A stretch of 64,000 bases of DNA from Chryseosolibacter sp964493505 (GCA_964493505.1 CAZBNP010000005.1:1-64000), one strand, 5' to 3'. Shown: positions 41,319 through 51,587, numbered from the stretch's first letter. Notes: generated by a model from the sequence alone, not told the origin. Numbers and translations are program-made.

Positions 41319-42227
41319 ATGCAAATCGGACTTATCGGACTGGGAAAAATGGGATTTAACCTCGCCCTCAACATGCACAACCACGGGCACGATATACTCG
41401 CTTTTGATCTGAACCCGGATGTTACCGATTCTATCAAAGAAAAAGGAATTGCCGTCGCCGGTTCTATCGAAGACCTCGTGCGTTCGCTCAAAGGAAGAAA
41501 GACAATCTGGCTCATGATACCCGCCGGCGACGCGGTCGACAACACGATCTGGACACTACAACCACTTCTTCGCGCTGGCGACATCTTGATTGACGGAGGG
41601 AATTCAAACTACCGCGACAGTGTTCGGCGCGCGAAGGAACTTGAAGCCTCGGGCATCGAATACCTGGACTGCGGTACGAGCGGAGGCATGGAGGGTGCAT
41701 TAAATGGAATATGCGCCATGGTTGGCGGAAAGCGCGATACATTCGCTCACTGCGAACCACTCTTCCGTGATATCGCCGTACCACAGGGACTTTTGTATTG
41801 CGGTGACTCAGGCGCAGGCCACTTCGTTAAAATGATCCACAACGGCATAGAGTATGGCATGATGCAAGCTATTGCCGAAGGCTTTGAAGTGCTGAATAAA
41901 AGCGAATTCGATCTTGATCTTAAATCCATTGCGGGTGTCTGGAATCACGGCAGTGTTGTCCGCAGCTGGCTTATGGAACTTACTGAGAACGCCCTCTCAA
42001 AAGACCCCAGGCTCGACGGCATCAGAGGAGTGATGCATTCTTCGGGTGAAGGAAAATGGACGCTGGAAACCGCCTTAGAAAAACAGATAGCCACACCGGT
42101 GATCGCACTGTCGTTGCTGATGAGATACCGCTCTCTCGAAGACGATACATTCTCGGGAAAGATCATTGCCGCGCTGCGAAATGAATTCGGTGGACACGCC
42201 GTGGAACCGAAGAAAGCCGGATCGTAA
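41319..42227 (+). CDS. gnd: 6-phosphogluconate dehydrogenase, short (YqeC/GndA) type
   Basis: 302 residues, the short form of the enzyme. The Rossmann motif MQIGLIGLGKMGFNLALNM is followed by ILAFDLNPDVTDS. An Asp at the end of the second strand, in place of an NRT sequence, suggests NAD rather than NADP (inference). Active-site segments are DCGTSGGMEGALNG and GHFVKMIHNGIEYGMMQA, with the catalytic Lys and His-Asn. It acts with the gluconokinase. Confidence 0.93.
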   Translation: MQIGLIGLGKMGFNLALNMHNHGHDILAFDLNPDVTDSIKEKGIAVAGSIEDLVRSLKGRKTIWLMIPAGDAVDNTIWTLQPLLRAGDILIDGGNSNYRDSVRRAKELEASGIEYLDCGTSGGMEGALNGICAMVGGKRDTFAHCEPLFRDIAVPQGLLYCGDSGAGHFVKMIHNGIEYGMMQAIAEGFEVLNKSEFDLDLKSIAGVWNHGSVVRSWLMELTENALSKDPRLDGIRGVMHSSGEGKWTLETALEKQIATPVIALSLLMRYRSLEDDTFSGKIIAALRNEFGGHAVEPKKAGS

Positions 42228-42233
42228 GGAGAG

Positions 42234-43526
42234 TCAGGAAACAGCAGGACGCGTCCCTCGTTTCAATTCAATCACCGTGAGCTCCGGCGGCATACCAATA
42301 CGGCCCGGATATCCGATGCAGCCAAAGCCCCTGTTGACATACAGGTATTGCCGGCCTTCGCGGTACAGACCAGCCCATTGTTTATAGATATATTGCGATG
42401 GACTCCACCGGAAGCTTTTCCACTCTATTCCCACCTGGGCACCATGCGTATGGCCCGCGAAGGTAACGTCAATATCGGGAAACTCAGGCCTCACCTCCGC
42501 ATCCCAGTGGCTGGGGTCGTGCGAAAGCAAGAGACGGACCGGCGCATCTTTCGTACCCCCGTAAGCCTGCGCGAGTTTTCCGTATTTCGGAAAACGATGT
42601 GAGGGACCCATACCCCAATTCTCAATGCCGATGATGGCGATCCTGTCACCACCCGACTCAAGAAACCGATGTTCATTCATCAGGAGGTCGTAACCCATTT
42701 GGCGGTGAACATCCAGCATGTCTTTAAAATTCTTTTGCTTCGCCGCGGCGTCAGGCCATGGGCGGTAGTTACCATAGTCGTGGTTGCCAGTCGAGGAATA
42801 CACCCCCATCGGCGCCCTAACCCTGGAAAAGATATCTACATAACTATCGACTTCATCCGTCTGATAATTCACCAGGTCGCCGGTGAAGAATATCACATCG
42901 GGTTTTTCATTCAACAGCATTTCCACCCCTCCCCTGACCTCGGTCTTATTGAAGAGTGACCCCGCATGCGTATCCGAAAACTGTCCGATACGGATCCCGT
43001 CAAACGAGCGCGGAAGATCGGGCAGATAAATTGTTTCGCGAACTACCCTGTAGTCTGTCGCACCGGAAAGGATGCCGGTAACCATCGATGCGAGTGGCAC
43101 AAAGCCTGCTGCTATCGCGGTTTTGTCAAAAAACTCCGAACGGGTTATCGGCTTACCCGGCAGACGCGATTTCGTTCCGTCTTTAATTCTGTTCCTGATG
43201 TAACGCGCGATGCGTCTGAAATTGATCTGTATATCGTCGATGAATATGACCGCTATCGTAAGCAGTTTCGATGCATAGATCATGACCACGATGATCAGGA
43301 TCCACTGGCGGATACTGATTGATTTGTAGTAAGGGACGGAGAAGTGATACCAGACAACGGCTGCTATGGCTGCGGCGGAGAGCGCCCAGATACCCCTTCT
43401 TATCGCCCGTCTGAAAAACGGACGAAAATTCCGGGTCGTCCGATACACGGAGGTATAAATGTAGATATCGACCAGAATCAGCAGCACGAGCTGCAACAAA
43501 AGACTTTCCAGAAAAAAATCTCTCAT
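42234..43526 (-). CDS. Membrane metallophosphoesterase, YkuE-like (paralogue 1)
   Basis: About 430 residues from the ATG at 43526. Three or four N-terminal membrane segments lead to a calcineurin-like phosphoesterase domain with RIGQFSDTHAGS, FFTGDLVNYQTDEVDSY, STGNHDYGNY, LLLSHDPSHWDAE and TFAGHTHGAQVGI. These supply the two metal sites. Homologues hydrolyse UDP-sugar lipids or phosphodiesters at the membrane; the substrate here is unknown. A near-identical architecture gene is 20 bp upstream, so this is a tandem duplication. The gnd gene converges with a 6-bp gap. Confidence 0.9.
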   Translation of the reverse strand: MRDFFLESLLLQLVLLILVDIYIYTSVYRTTRNFRPFFRRAIRRGIWALSAAAIAAVVWYHFSVPYYKSISIRQWILIIVVMIYASKLLTIAVIFIDDIQINFRRIARYIRNRIKDGTKSRLPGKPITRSEFFDKTAIAAGFVPLASMVTGILSGATDYRVVRETIYLPDLPRSFDGIRIGQFSDTHAGSLFNKTEVRGGVEMLLNEKPDVIFFTGDLVNYQTDEVDSYVDIFSRVRAPMGVYSSTGNHDYGNYRPWPDAAAKQKNFKDMLDVHRQMGYDLLMNEHRFLESGGDRIAIIGIENWGMGPSHRFPKYGKLAQAYGGTKDAPVRLLLSHDPSHWDAEVRPEFPDIDVTFAGHTHGAQVGIEWKSFRWSPSQYIYKQWAGLYREGRQYLYVNRGFGCIGYPGRIGMPPELTVIELKRGTRPAVS

Positions 43527-43546
43527 AATTTTTTCACCGGCCGCTA

Positions 43547-44797
43547 TTAGCCACGTACGAGTTCGACAATAGTGAGCTCGGGTGGCATTCCGATCCTGCC
43601 GGGGTATCCCAAATATCCGAAACCACGGTTTACATACAAATACTGATTTCCTTCGCGGTACAATCCCGCCCACTGCTTATAGGCGTATTGAGAGGGACTC
43701 CACTTGAAATCACCGACCTCAATGCCGAACTGAAAACCGTGTGTATGGCCCGAAAACATCATATCTATGCCGGGAAACTCTTTCCGCACCTGAGCATCCC
43801 AATGACTTGGGTCATGCGACAACAATAGTTTTACCGCCGCCTCTTCAGTTCCCTGATGTGCCTCGCGAAGCTTACCATACTGTGTGAATCCGCGGCCTCC
43901 CCAGTTTTCATTTCCGATGACCGCGATCTGATCACCCCCCTCACGTATCAATTGGTTTTCATTCATCAGGAGACGAAAATTCATCGCTTTATGGATCGAG
44001 ATCAAATCGCGAAAGTTACTGCTCTTGGCAGCTGAGCTGGTCCATCTGTGATAGTCGCCATAGTCGTGATTCCCCATTACGGAGTACACACCCAGCGGCG
44101 CGTTCAGTTTGTCGAAAACATTCACATAGTCTTTCATTTCAACGGCCTGGTTGTTTACCAGGTCACCGGTAAAGAATATGATGTCGGGTTTTTCGGCCAT
44201 CATCATCTCCACCCCGCCCTTCACCGCCGTGCGATTGTAAAAACTTCCCGCATGAATATCCGAAAGGTGACCGATGGTCATTCCCTCAAAAGATTTCGGA
44301 AGATTGGGCAACGTTACCTTTACGCGCCTGATACGATAGTCATGCGCTCCTGAGAGGATGCCGTAGACCATGGTGCCGAAAGGAATAGCGGTAGCAACGA
44401 GCGATGCTTTCGTCAGAAATTCAGAACGGCTGATCGCCTCGCCGGCTATTGGCTCTTGTGCGCCGTTGGTAAACAGGCTGACTACCCACCGCACTCCACG
44501 CTGCAGATCGTCTGCGAGTACGAAAACAATTCCAAACACTTTGGAGAAGTAGGTAGCAAACAAGCCCGTGAGGATCCAGTTTCGCGTACCGGCACTTATG
44601 CGATACGGGTCACCGAGCATCCACCAGGAAAAAGCCGCGAGACAAACGATCGTGGGAACCCAGAATCCATAGCGAATCGTTCGCTTCCAGACCGGCGACC
44701 AATCACTGCTGACAGCCAGAATCGCCTGGAAAAGATAGATATCCACCACCAGGAAGAAAGTGACAAAAAGGATGAACGTCATATATCGGGATCTCAT
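43547..44797 (-). CDS. Membrane metallophosphoesterase, YkuE-like (paralogue 2)
   Basis: A 416-residue paralogue of the preceding gene: membrane segments at the N-terminus (MTFILFVTFFLVVDIYLFQ and two more), then IGHLSDIHAGS, FFTGDLVNNQAVEMKDY, VMGNHDYGDYH, LLLSHDPSHWDAQ and MMFSGHTHGFQFGI. The two share almost every metal ligand and the C-terminal GYPGRIGMPPELT. The first gene's HAGS motif begins SDTHAGS where this one has SDIHAGS. Divergence suggests an old duplication. Confidence 0.9.
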   Translation of the reverse strand: MRSRYMTFILFVTFFLVVDIYLFQAILAVSSDWSPVWKRTIRYGFWVPTIVCLAAFSWWMLGDPYRISAGTRNWILTGLFATYFSKVFGIVFVLADDLQRGVRWVVSLFTNGAQEPIAGEAISRSEFLTKASLVATAIPFGTMVYGILSGAHDYRIRRVKVTLPNLPKSFEGMTIGHLSDIHAGSFYNRTAVKGGVEMMMAEKPDIIFFTGDLVNNQAVEMKDYVNVFDKLNAPLGVYSVMGNHDYGDYHRWTSSAAKSSNFRDLISIHKAMNFRLLMNENQLIREGGDQIAVIGNENWGGRGFTQYGKLREAHQGTEEAAVKLLLSHDPSHWDAQVRKEFPGIDMMFSGHTHGFQFGIEVGDFKWSPSQYAYKQWAGLYREGNQYLYVNRGFGYLGYPGRIGMPPELTIVELVRG

Positions 44798-44805
44798 AAA
44801 ACGCA

Positions 44806-44833
44806 GCAGAGACGGGTAATAACCCGTCCCTGC
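44806..44833 (-). terminator. Hairpin after the RND efflux operon
   Basis: GCAGAGACGGGT (44806-44817) pairs with ACCCGTCCCTGC (44822-44833) at 11 of 12 positions around an AATA loop. It is downstream of the RND gene on the minus strand and upstream of paralogue 2. Only a short T stretch follows, so termination is plausible but not certain. Confidence 0.5.
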
Positions 44834-44853
44834 AAAACAAAATTAATCGCGAA

Positions 44854-47800
44854 TCAATTCAGCGCGACCGCGCCTTCCGCTCCGGGTGATGTTTCTTGAC
44901 GAACGCCGTATATCTTTTCTTTAAGCTTGGCTACCAGCAAATACAAGACCGGCACCACTATAAGCGTAATGAACGTTCCGAACAATAATCCAAAAATCAT
45001 GGTCCATGACAGCGGTCCCCAAAAAGCAACGTTATCACCGCCGAAAAAGATCTGAGGATTGAAGCTGGTAAACAACGACACGAAGTCAATATTTAACCCA
45101 ACCGCCAAGGGTATCAGACCCATCGACGCCGCAAGTGTCGTCAGAATCACAGGAGTCATACGTGTTTTTGCCGCTTCAATGATCGCTTCGTACAGTTCCT
45201 CCCCTTGTTCCCGCAGCAGGTCGGTAAACTCGACCAGGAGAATTCCGTTCCGCACCACCAGGCCCGTGAGCGCCAGGATTCCGACACCGGTCATGATGAT
45301 GGAAATCTCCATCCTGAACAACGAGAACCCGATCAGGACGCCGATGAGGCTGAATACAATCTCTGTCAGGATAATTACAGGTTTACTCACCGAGTTGAAC
45401 TGGACAACCAGGATCATAAACATGAGAGCAAATGCAAGCCCGAAAGCTGTCATGAGGAATGACGCCGCCTCGGCCTGTTCTTCCTGAGCACCGGTCATAG
45501 CAACCGTCACTCCGTCAGGGACATTGAAGTCCTTCAGCCTCTCTTTGATATCGGCAACCACTTCATTTTCATTGTGGCTTGCCAGAACGTTGGATGAAAG
45601 GGTGATGACACGCTTTTGATCTATCCGGCGAATACCGGCAAAGGTATTCGTATACTCAACAGAAGCGACGGCCGACAAAGGGATCTGGCGAACTACGCCA
45701 CCCATTCCCATATCGCGATAGGTGATCGGCATATTAATAAGCGTATTGACATCGTTGCGCTGATCTTCCCTGATCCTCAATTGAATAGGATAGTCGTCGT
45801 TCGCATCACGGAACCGGGAGATCTCATATCCGTATACGGCAGTATTGAGTGCCTGTCCTATCTGCCCGGTAGAGATCCCTTCCCGGTTGGCTTTTTCGCG
45901 GTCAATATTGATCACGATCTCTGGCTTGTCGCTCTGAAAATCCGACTTCAGTTCCTCCACGCCGGGCACCGCTTCACGAAGAAGATAGCGATGAAGATCA
46001 TCCGCAGCTTTAACCAGCACCTCGAAATCATCACCCGCGACCTCGATGTTGACGGGCTTACCCGTCGGAGGTCCGTTCACTTCAGAATCAACCGAGATCT
46101 CCGCGCCCTTGATTCCCTTCACAGCTTCCCTGATGTCATCTAGAAACTCGCGGGTTGACTGACCGCCGCGCTGGGAAAACTTGACAAACGCCACCGTCAC
46201 TTTGCCCAGGTGAGGGATCGCCTGGTTACCGGCGTCGAACGGGTTGTCACTTGCACCGATCGCAACGTTGGAAATAACCGACTCGACCACGGGGTTGTCT
46301 TTACCAATCGCGTTCACCACCCTGCTTTCAACAACAGCCGTAACAGAATCCGTCACACGCTGGTCCGTGCCAATCGGCATCCTGATGAACGTATAGATAA
46401 AGTTAGGATCGCCACTCGGAAAGAACACCACCGGCGGCTTCCTGATCACGGTGAAGGCTATAGAAAAGATGAATAATCCTACAACACCCAGTGCGACAAA
46501 AATCGGACGGTAGCGGTACAGGCACCAGGTTAGCAGTTTCCGGTATGCGTGTTGAAACCGCGGCCATGTGTGTGTCTGAAATTTTTCTATCACACCAACG
46601 AGCCAGAAATGGTGCAGCACATACAGCAGGTAGATAAAGACCGCGAAGTTTCCAAGACCGACATTGATCATGTAGAACAACAATGCAATCGCCGTGAAGA
46701 TCACTGTAGTGATCTTGAATCCTTTGGTGACACGTGAAGCGTTCTCGTCTCTCTCGGCGTGAGGCTTCATGAAGTCTGCCGCAAATACCGGATTGATGAT
46801 ATACGCAACCAGCAACGAAGCAAGAAGCGCGATAATCAAGGTAACCGGGAGATACATCATGAACTTTCCGACAACGCCGGGCCAGAAAGCCAGCGGTATG
46901 AAGGGTGCCAATACCACGAGCGTACCCGACAACACGGGGAGAAACACTTCACCCGCCGCGATCTTGGCAGCTTTCCGTATCGGGACCTTTCCATTGGCAA
47001 ACACCCGGTGCGTATTCTCGATCACCACAATGGCATCATCCACCACAATACCGAGCGCCAGCAGGAAAGAGAACAAGGTCATCATGTTCAGTTTGAAGTC
47101 GATCGACGGAAACACGAGGAAGGCGATGAATGTCGAGATCGGGACGGATAAGGCGACAAAGATCGCATTGGTGACACCCATGAAGAACATCAAAATGATC
47201 GTCACCAGGCAAAATCCGATAATGATGGTATTGATAAGATCGTGAAGCGTCACGCGTGTGTTTTCAGATTGGTCGGCCGTGACTGTTATATTAAGACCGT
47301 TCGGCAAAACACCTGCGTGGTACTCGTCTATAATTTCCCTGATTTTGTCAGATGCGTCGATCAGGTTTTCGCCCGCACGCTTAACAATATTAAGCGTAAT
47401 AACATTTTTGTTGTCAAGCCTGGCAAAGCTCTCCTGCTCCTTGTGGCTATCCACTACCTCGGCGATATCCTTCAGGTACACCTTACCTCCCTGGATAGAC
47501 CCCACGACGGTGTTTGCTATCTCGGCGGCGTCCTTGTACTCCCCGTTCACACTGAGCGAACGTTTCATCCCATCTACCGAAAGCTGGCCACCCGGGATCA
47601 ACACATTTTCTCCGCTAATAGCCTGCGCGACATCGTTCAGGTCAACACCGGCAAGCGCAGCCTTGTAGATATCGACATTGATCTGAATCTCGCGTTCCAA
47701 CGCCCCCACAATGTCGACACGCCTGATTTCCGGAAGGCTTTCAAACCTGTCCTGCATCAGCTCAGCGTAGCGTTTGATGGTCTTGAGGTCATAGTCGCCG

Positions 47801-48255
47801 GAAAGATTCACGAACATGATCGGAACCTCTGAAATGTCGATCTCCATTATCATGGGGTCGTCAGGGAGATTCTGCGGCAGGTCCGGCTTTGCGCGGTCAA
47901 CGGCATCGCTGACTTCCCGCTTGGCTTCCGTTACATCGACGTCGGTCTGAAATTCGACAATAACGTTCGAGAAATTCTGAATCGAGTTGCTTGATATCTT
48001 CTTTACGCCGGCTATTGACTTAACCTGTTTCTCAATATGCTTGGTAACGAGGTTCTCTACGTCCGAAGGCGACGCACCGGGTATCGGCGTCGCGACATAT
48101 ATCTGCGGGAATACGACCTCAGGGAAGTTCTCCTTCGGCAGTTGCAGGTACGTAACGACCCCGGCAATACATATCAGGATAGTGGCAACGTAGATACTAA
48201 CTTTGTTATCAATTGCCCACGAGGTAGGCTTGAATTCTTTTTCGATGTCTTTCAT
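44854..48255 (-). CDS. RND efflux transporter permease (AcrB/HAE-1 family)
   Basis: 1133 residues, the inner-membrane pump of a tripartite exporter. The N-terminal SWAIDNKVSIYVATILICI is TM1, then the porter region LPKENFPEVVFPQIYVATPIPGASP. TM4 has LLALGIVVDDAIVVIENTH, the conserved proton-relay aspartates. A long C-terminal duplicate repeats the pattern (FVVQFNSVSKPVIILTEIVFSL, LTGLVVRNGILLVEFTDLLREQGE). It is slightly longer than usual, with a hydrophobic insert around residues 510-560. It ends the tetR-tolC-adaptor-RND operon. Confidence 0.96.
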   Translation of the reverse strand: MKDIEKEFKPTSWAIDNKVSIYVATILICIAGVVTYLQLPKENFPEVVFPQIYVATPIPGASPSDVENLVTKHIEKQVKSIAGVKKISSNSIQNFSNVIVEFQTDVDVTEAKREVSDAVDRAKPDLPQNLPDDPMIMEIDISEVPIMFVNLSGDYDLKTIKRYAELMQDRFESLPEIRRVDIVGALEREIQINVDIYKAALAGVDLNDVAQAISGENVLIPGGQLSVDGMKRSLSVNGEYKDAAEIANTVVGSIQGGKVYLKDIAEVVDSHKEQESFARLDNKNVITLNIVKRAGENLIDASDKIREIIDEYHAGVLPNGLNITVTADQSENTRVTLHDLINTIIIGFCLVTIILMFFMGVTNAIFVALSVPISTFIAFLVFPSIDFKLNMMTLFSFLLALGIVVDDAIVVIENTHRVFANGKVPIRKAAKIAAGEVFLPVLSGTLVVLAPFIPLAFWPGVVGKFMMYLPVTLIIALLASLLVAYIINPVFAADFMKPHAERDENASRVTKGFKITTVIFTAIALLFYMINVGLGNFAVFIYLLYVLHHFWLVGVIEKFQTHTWPRFQHAYRKLLTWCLYRYRPIFVALGVVGLFIFSIAFTVIRKPPVVFFPSGDPNFIYTFIRMPIGTDQRVTDSVTAVVESRVVNAIGKDNPVVESVISNVAIGASDNPFDAGNQAIPHLGKVTVAFVKFSQRGGQSTREFLDDIREAVKGIKGAEISVDSEVNGPPTGKPVNIEVAGDDFEVLVKAADDLHRYLLREAVPGVEELKSDFQSDKPEIVINIDREKANREGISTGQIGQALNTAVYGYEISRFRDANDDYPIQLRIREDQRNDVNTLINMPITYRDMGMGGVVRQIPLSAVASVEYTNTFAGIRRIDQKRVITLSSNVLASHNENEVVADIKERLKDFNVPDGVTVAMTGAQEEQAEAASFLMTAFGLAFALMFMILVVQFNSVSKPVIILTEIVFSLIGVLIGFSLFRMEISIIMTGVGILALTGLVVRNGILLVEFTDLLREQGEELYEAIIEAAKTRMTPVILTTLAASMGLIPLAVGLNIDFVSLFTSFNPQIFFGGDNVAFWGPLSWTMIFGLLFGTFITLIVVPVLYLLVAKLKEKIYGVRQETSPGAEGAVALN

Positions 48256-48315
48256 ACATGTAGGGATTTAAGCGGAGACACGTCTCTGATAATTATCTCC
48301 GTTCCAAAAGCCTCG

Positions 48316-49476
48316 TTAGATTTTTACGTTGTCGCCGTCGTTAAGGCCAAGGTATCCGATTGTTATAATGCGTTCGCCCGGATTCAGACCGATTACTTCA
48401 GCACGGTATCCATAAACACCCCTCACGGTCACAACCCGGCGAGCCGCCACTGTACGATCGCCTCTTTGTTCAGCGACGTAGACGACCTTTTCGTTGTTGA
48501 TTTCCTGGATAAGGTTCACAGGCACCACGATCGCGGACGAGCTGGTCTCGAACACAACCTTAACAGTAGCCGTCATGTTGGGGCGCAGATCGGGATCTTG
48601 CGGAAGCGCTATCTCAACATCAAACGTCCGTGACAGGCGGTCGATGGTCTTTCCCACAAAAGTGACCTTCGCTTCGATCTCCTTGCTAAGCTCGGAGATT
48701 ATTACAACCGCTTTGTTCCCTTTCCGGATGTTCGTTACATAAGCCTCGGAGACCTTTGCCTGGATCCGAAGGTCGGATGTATTAACGACCCGCGTCGCCG
48801 GCATTCCCGGAGCGATGTTCTCACCCGCCTTGATCATTACCGCATCAACGGTTCCGCCGATCGGCGCTTTGATACGTGTTTTATCGCTTTGTTCCTTCAG
48901 CGACGAAATTTGCTTCTCAAGCGATTCCTTGTTGGTCTTCGCCTGGAGGAACTGCACTTCTGTTCCGATGTTCTGATCCCACAGATTCTTTTGCCGCTCG
49001 TACACAGAGACAGCGAGAGCCAGTTGAGACTCCATAGATTCGATGTTCCTGACGATAACGGAGTTGTCGATCTGGGCCATCGTCTGTCCCTTCGATACCT
49101 GATCACCTTCTTTCACCAGTACACGGGTAACGGTTCCCATGATATCGGAGCTTACCACAACGCTGTTTTGCGATTCGATATAGCCCTGCGTCTGCACGTA
49201 GTGGTCAAATTTCTGCGGTTGAAGTTCGGTCGCACCCACCTCCTTCGCTTTTACCGTCTTCAGGGAATCAGGTGTGGCAACGGAAATTTCGGATTCAAGT
49301 TTCTCTATCTCCTTACCCAGAGCAGAATGTTCCGCCTTGAGTTTTGCGAGGCGGCCTTGTTTGTCATCCGATGAAGTCGCGCTGCAGGCGGCCAGGAAAC
49401 AGGCGATAAGGATGGCAACCACCATCGGGGCGTATACTTTGAATTTCATTACGGGGGCGTTAATAACTTGGGTCAT
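48316..49476 (-). CDS. RND efflux periplasmic adaptor (membrane fusion lipoprotein)
   Basis: About 386 residues. From the ATG at 49476 there are nine residues before MKFKVYAPMVVAILIACFLAACS, a lipoprotein signal; the ATG at 49449 is an equally good start. KLEKEIEKL-like coiled coils (AKLKAEHSALGKEIEKLESEI) precede a biotinyl-lipoyl hairpin (VKEGDQVSKGQTMAQIDNSVIVRNIES) and the returning IKAPIGGTVDAVMIKAGENI. It links the pump to the outer-membrane channel. Its start lies immediately after the tolC stop. Confidence 0.94.
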   Translation of the reverse strand: MTQVINAPVMKFKVYAPMVVAILIACFLAACSATSSDDKQGRLAKLKAEHSALGKEIEKLESEISVATPDSLKTVKAKEVGATELQPQKFDHYVQTQGYIESQNSVVVSSDIMGTVTRVLVKEGDQVSKGQTMAQIDNSVIVRNIESMESQLALAVSVYERQKNLWDQNIGTEVQFLQAKTNKESLEKQISSLKEQSDKTRIKAPIGGTVDAVMIKAGENIAPGMPATRVVNTSDLRIQAKVSEAYVTNIRKGNKAVVIISELSKEIEAKVTFVGKTIDRLSRTFDVEIALPQDPDLRPNMTATVKVVFETSSSAIVVPVNLIQEINNEKVVYVAEQRGDRTVAARRVVTVRGVYGYRAEVIGLNPGERIITIGYLGLNDGDNVKI

Positions 49477-49477
49477 A

Positions 49478-50932
49478 TTAGTTCGGTTGATTTTCTGTTG
49501 CCGGCAATAGTTTGCCGAATGCTTTATCGAGGTCCACCTTTGCGACAAGTGCATCGTACAAGGCGTTATAGTAGTTGATTTGAGACTCCTTAAGCGCCGA
49601 TTCCGCGTCGATCACTTCGAGGTTCGATCCCACTCCTTGCTCGTATTTTATTTTTGTCACACGCGCTACGTTCGCTGCAAGCACGCTGTTTTCCTGCTGT
49701 GACTCCAACGACTTGATCGCATTCAGGTAGCTTATGGCCACCTGTCTCACCTCAAGGTCTATAGCCGACTGCAGGGAAGCAAAGCTGTTGTCGATCTTCA
49801 TGAGGTTCAGCTTCGCTTGTTGCAGTCTGTACGATCGTTGTAGTCCGCTGAAAATGGGAATGTTAAGGTTAAGCCCAAACGTAGTAAACGAATACCATTT
49901 ATCGGGGCCGTAATTCGGGGTGGCTTCCACACCAGTGGTTTCCGTCCGAAAGATTCCTCCGATATCCGGCGATTGCGTGCTGTAGCCGAAATTGGCAAAC
50001 GCAGAAAGGCTGGGAAGCGCAGTTGAGAACTTGTTCCGGACATCCAGTTCCTGAAGGTTCCGGTTCGCCTCAAGTAGCTGATAGTCGCTCCGTTGGGTGT
50101 AATCCCAGTTCGCCTCGTAACGCTGCAGTACCGACTCATCTACTTTCAGTGAAGCAATATCGCCTTCTATCTCCAGAGGCTTGTCCATCGGATAGTTCAT
50201 CTGAAATTTCAACAGGTACAAAGACAGTTCCTGCAGGTTGTAAAACTTATCGCGTTCAGCAACGAGATTGTTCAGTGTAACGCGGATACGATCAACGTCA
50301 ATGCTCTCGGCAAATCCATTTTGATTTAACGCCCGCGTAGTTTTCAGCAATGAATCCACACGCGCAATATTATTGTCAAACAGCGTCATTCGATCCTTGT
50401 TTATCAATACGCCGTAATACGCTTTCGAGACGTTCTGAACAGTCTCCTCGCGCGTCTGCACGCTGCTTCTGATCGATAGCTCGCGGTATGCGGCGGCGGC
50501 TTTCAACCCAACAAGGTATGACCCGTTAAACAGTATCTGATTGATGTTCAAAGCGGCATTGCCCGAGCTCTTCAACTGAAAGAAGTTCGGTATACCCACC
50601 ACGTCGCCTTCCTGAATACCGGGAATACCGCTGAGGTCGAAGAAACTCTCCTGATCGTCTGCGGGAGTAAAGTGCTGGGCAAAGAACCTCGGCAGCTTCT
50701 GATTGTGCAATACGCCTACGGTCGCATCGATCTGGGGTAAGCCGATCCCACGCGTTTCCTTCACGCGCGCGGCGGCGATGTCTTCATCAATCGCGGCATT
50801 CTTTATATTTATCGAATTCTCCAGCGCATAATCAATGCACTCGTCGAGCGTAAATTGTGTCCTCTGCTGTTGTGCCAACGCCAAACCAGGCAGGGCGACG
50901 GAAAGTATCAATAATCGAAAAAAGTGTTTCAT
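49478..50932 (-). CDS. TolC family outer-membrane efflux protein
   Basis: 484 residues. A signal peptide (FFRLLILSVALPGLALAQ) is followed by FTLDECIDYALENSINIKNA, the usual TolC repeat start. Long amphipathic helices carry VRQVAISYLNAIKSLESQQENSVLAANVARVTKIKYEQG near the C-terminus. It forms the outer-membrane channel. It starts 7 bp after the tetR stop. Confidence 0.95.
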   Translation of the reverse strand: MKHFFRLLILSVALPGLALAQQQRTQFTLDECIDYALENSINIKNAAIDEDIAAARVKETRGIGLPQIDATVGVLHNQKLPRFFAQHFTPADDQESFFDLSGIPGIQEGDVVGIPNFFQLKSSGNAALNINQILFNGSYLVGLKAAAAYRELSIRSSVQTREETVQNVSKAYYGVLINKDRMTLFDNNIARVDSLLKTTRALNQNGFAESIDVDRIRVTLNNLVAERDKFYNLQELSLYLLKFQMNYPMDKPLEIEGDIASLKVDESVLQRYEANWDYTQRSDYQLLEANRNLQELDVRNKFSTALPSLSAFANFGYSTQSPDIGGIFRTETTGVEATPNYGPDKWYSFTTFGLNLNIPIFSGLQRSYRLQQAKLNLMKIDNSFASLQSAIDLEVRQVAISYLNAIKSLESQQENSVLAANVARVTKIKYEQGVGSNLEVIDAESALKESQINYYNALYDALVAKVDLDKAFGKLLPATENQPN

Positions 50933-50939
50933 ATTTCTA

Positions 50940-51578
50940 TTACGGGGTTTTAAGCGGTTCCATTTTATTATCCTTGCGCGCTTTCATATAGAGCCTCCTT
51001 CCTTTTTCCGACAGCAGTCCAAAGACGAAATGTTCAAATATCTGAAGCTGGACATTCGGGAGACGAAATTTTTCGGGGGGGAACGCCTCTTCGTTAAAAG
51101 GCAGCTGAACCAATTCCAGCCGCATGGATGCGATGATTTCCGGGTCGAGATCATGTCGGTAATGCCCCTCCTCCATGCCCTGTTTCAGGTTCCTTACTAC
51201 TGAATCACGGATAACCTTGTTCTTGTACTCCAGCCAAACCTTCCACGCCTTTGGATGGTACTTCTGAAGGTCAAACAACACCGATGCATTCATCTCCTGC
51301 ATATAGCGCTTTAAAAAACCCGATATCCCTGCAAGCTCCTCGATCGAGTTACGCGACGATTTCCGGATTGCCTCGAATTCTTTGGCATCGCGATCCAGGT
51401 GATCTCTGCACGTAATCGTCACAATTTCCTCTTTGTCAGCAAAGTGCTGGTACAGTGTTTTTTTTGAAACGGAAAGATGCCTGGCTATGTCATCCATCGA
51501 TACGCTGCGAATACCATAGCGCCGGAAAAGCTCCTCAGCACCCTTCAGTATCTTTTCTTTGAGGTTGATGTCTTCCAT
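50940..51578 (-). CDS. TetR/AcrR family regulator
   Basis: 212 residues from the ATG at 51578 (MEDINLKEKILKGAEELFRRYGIRSVSMDDIARHLSVSKKTLYQHFADKEEIV has the full DNA-binding helix-turn-helix). The helical ligand domain follows. As first gene of the efflux operon it probably represses the operon. A 40-bp inverted repeat ends 10 bp before its start. An upstream in-frame TTG at 51662 would add 28 residues that cover this operator, so I rejected it. Confidence 0.93.
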   Translation of the reverse strand: MEDINLKEKILKGAEELFRRYGIRSVSMDDIARHLSVSKKTLYQHFADKEEIVTITCRDHLDRDAKEFEAIRKSSRNSIEELAGISGFLKRYMQEMNASVLFDLQKYHPKAWKVWLEYKNKVIRDSVVRNLKQGMEEGHYRHDLDPEIIASMRLELVQLPFNEEAFPPEKFRLPNVQLQIFEHFVFGLLSEKGRRLYMKARKDNKMEPLKTP

Positions 51579-51587
51579 GGAGCGCAA

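Noticed and set aside
47242..47832. A 196-codon plus-strand frame inside the RND pump gene
   Set aside because: It is one of several shadow frames over this long gene and has no domain.
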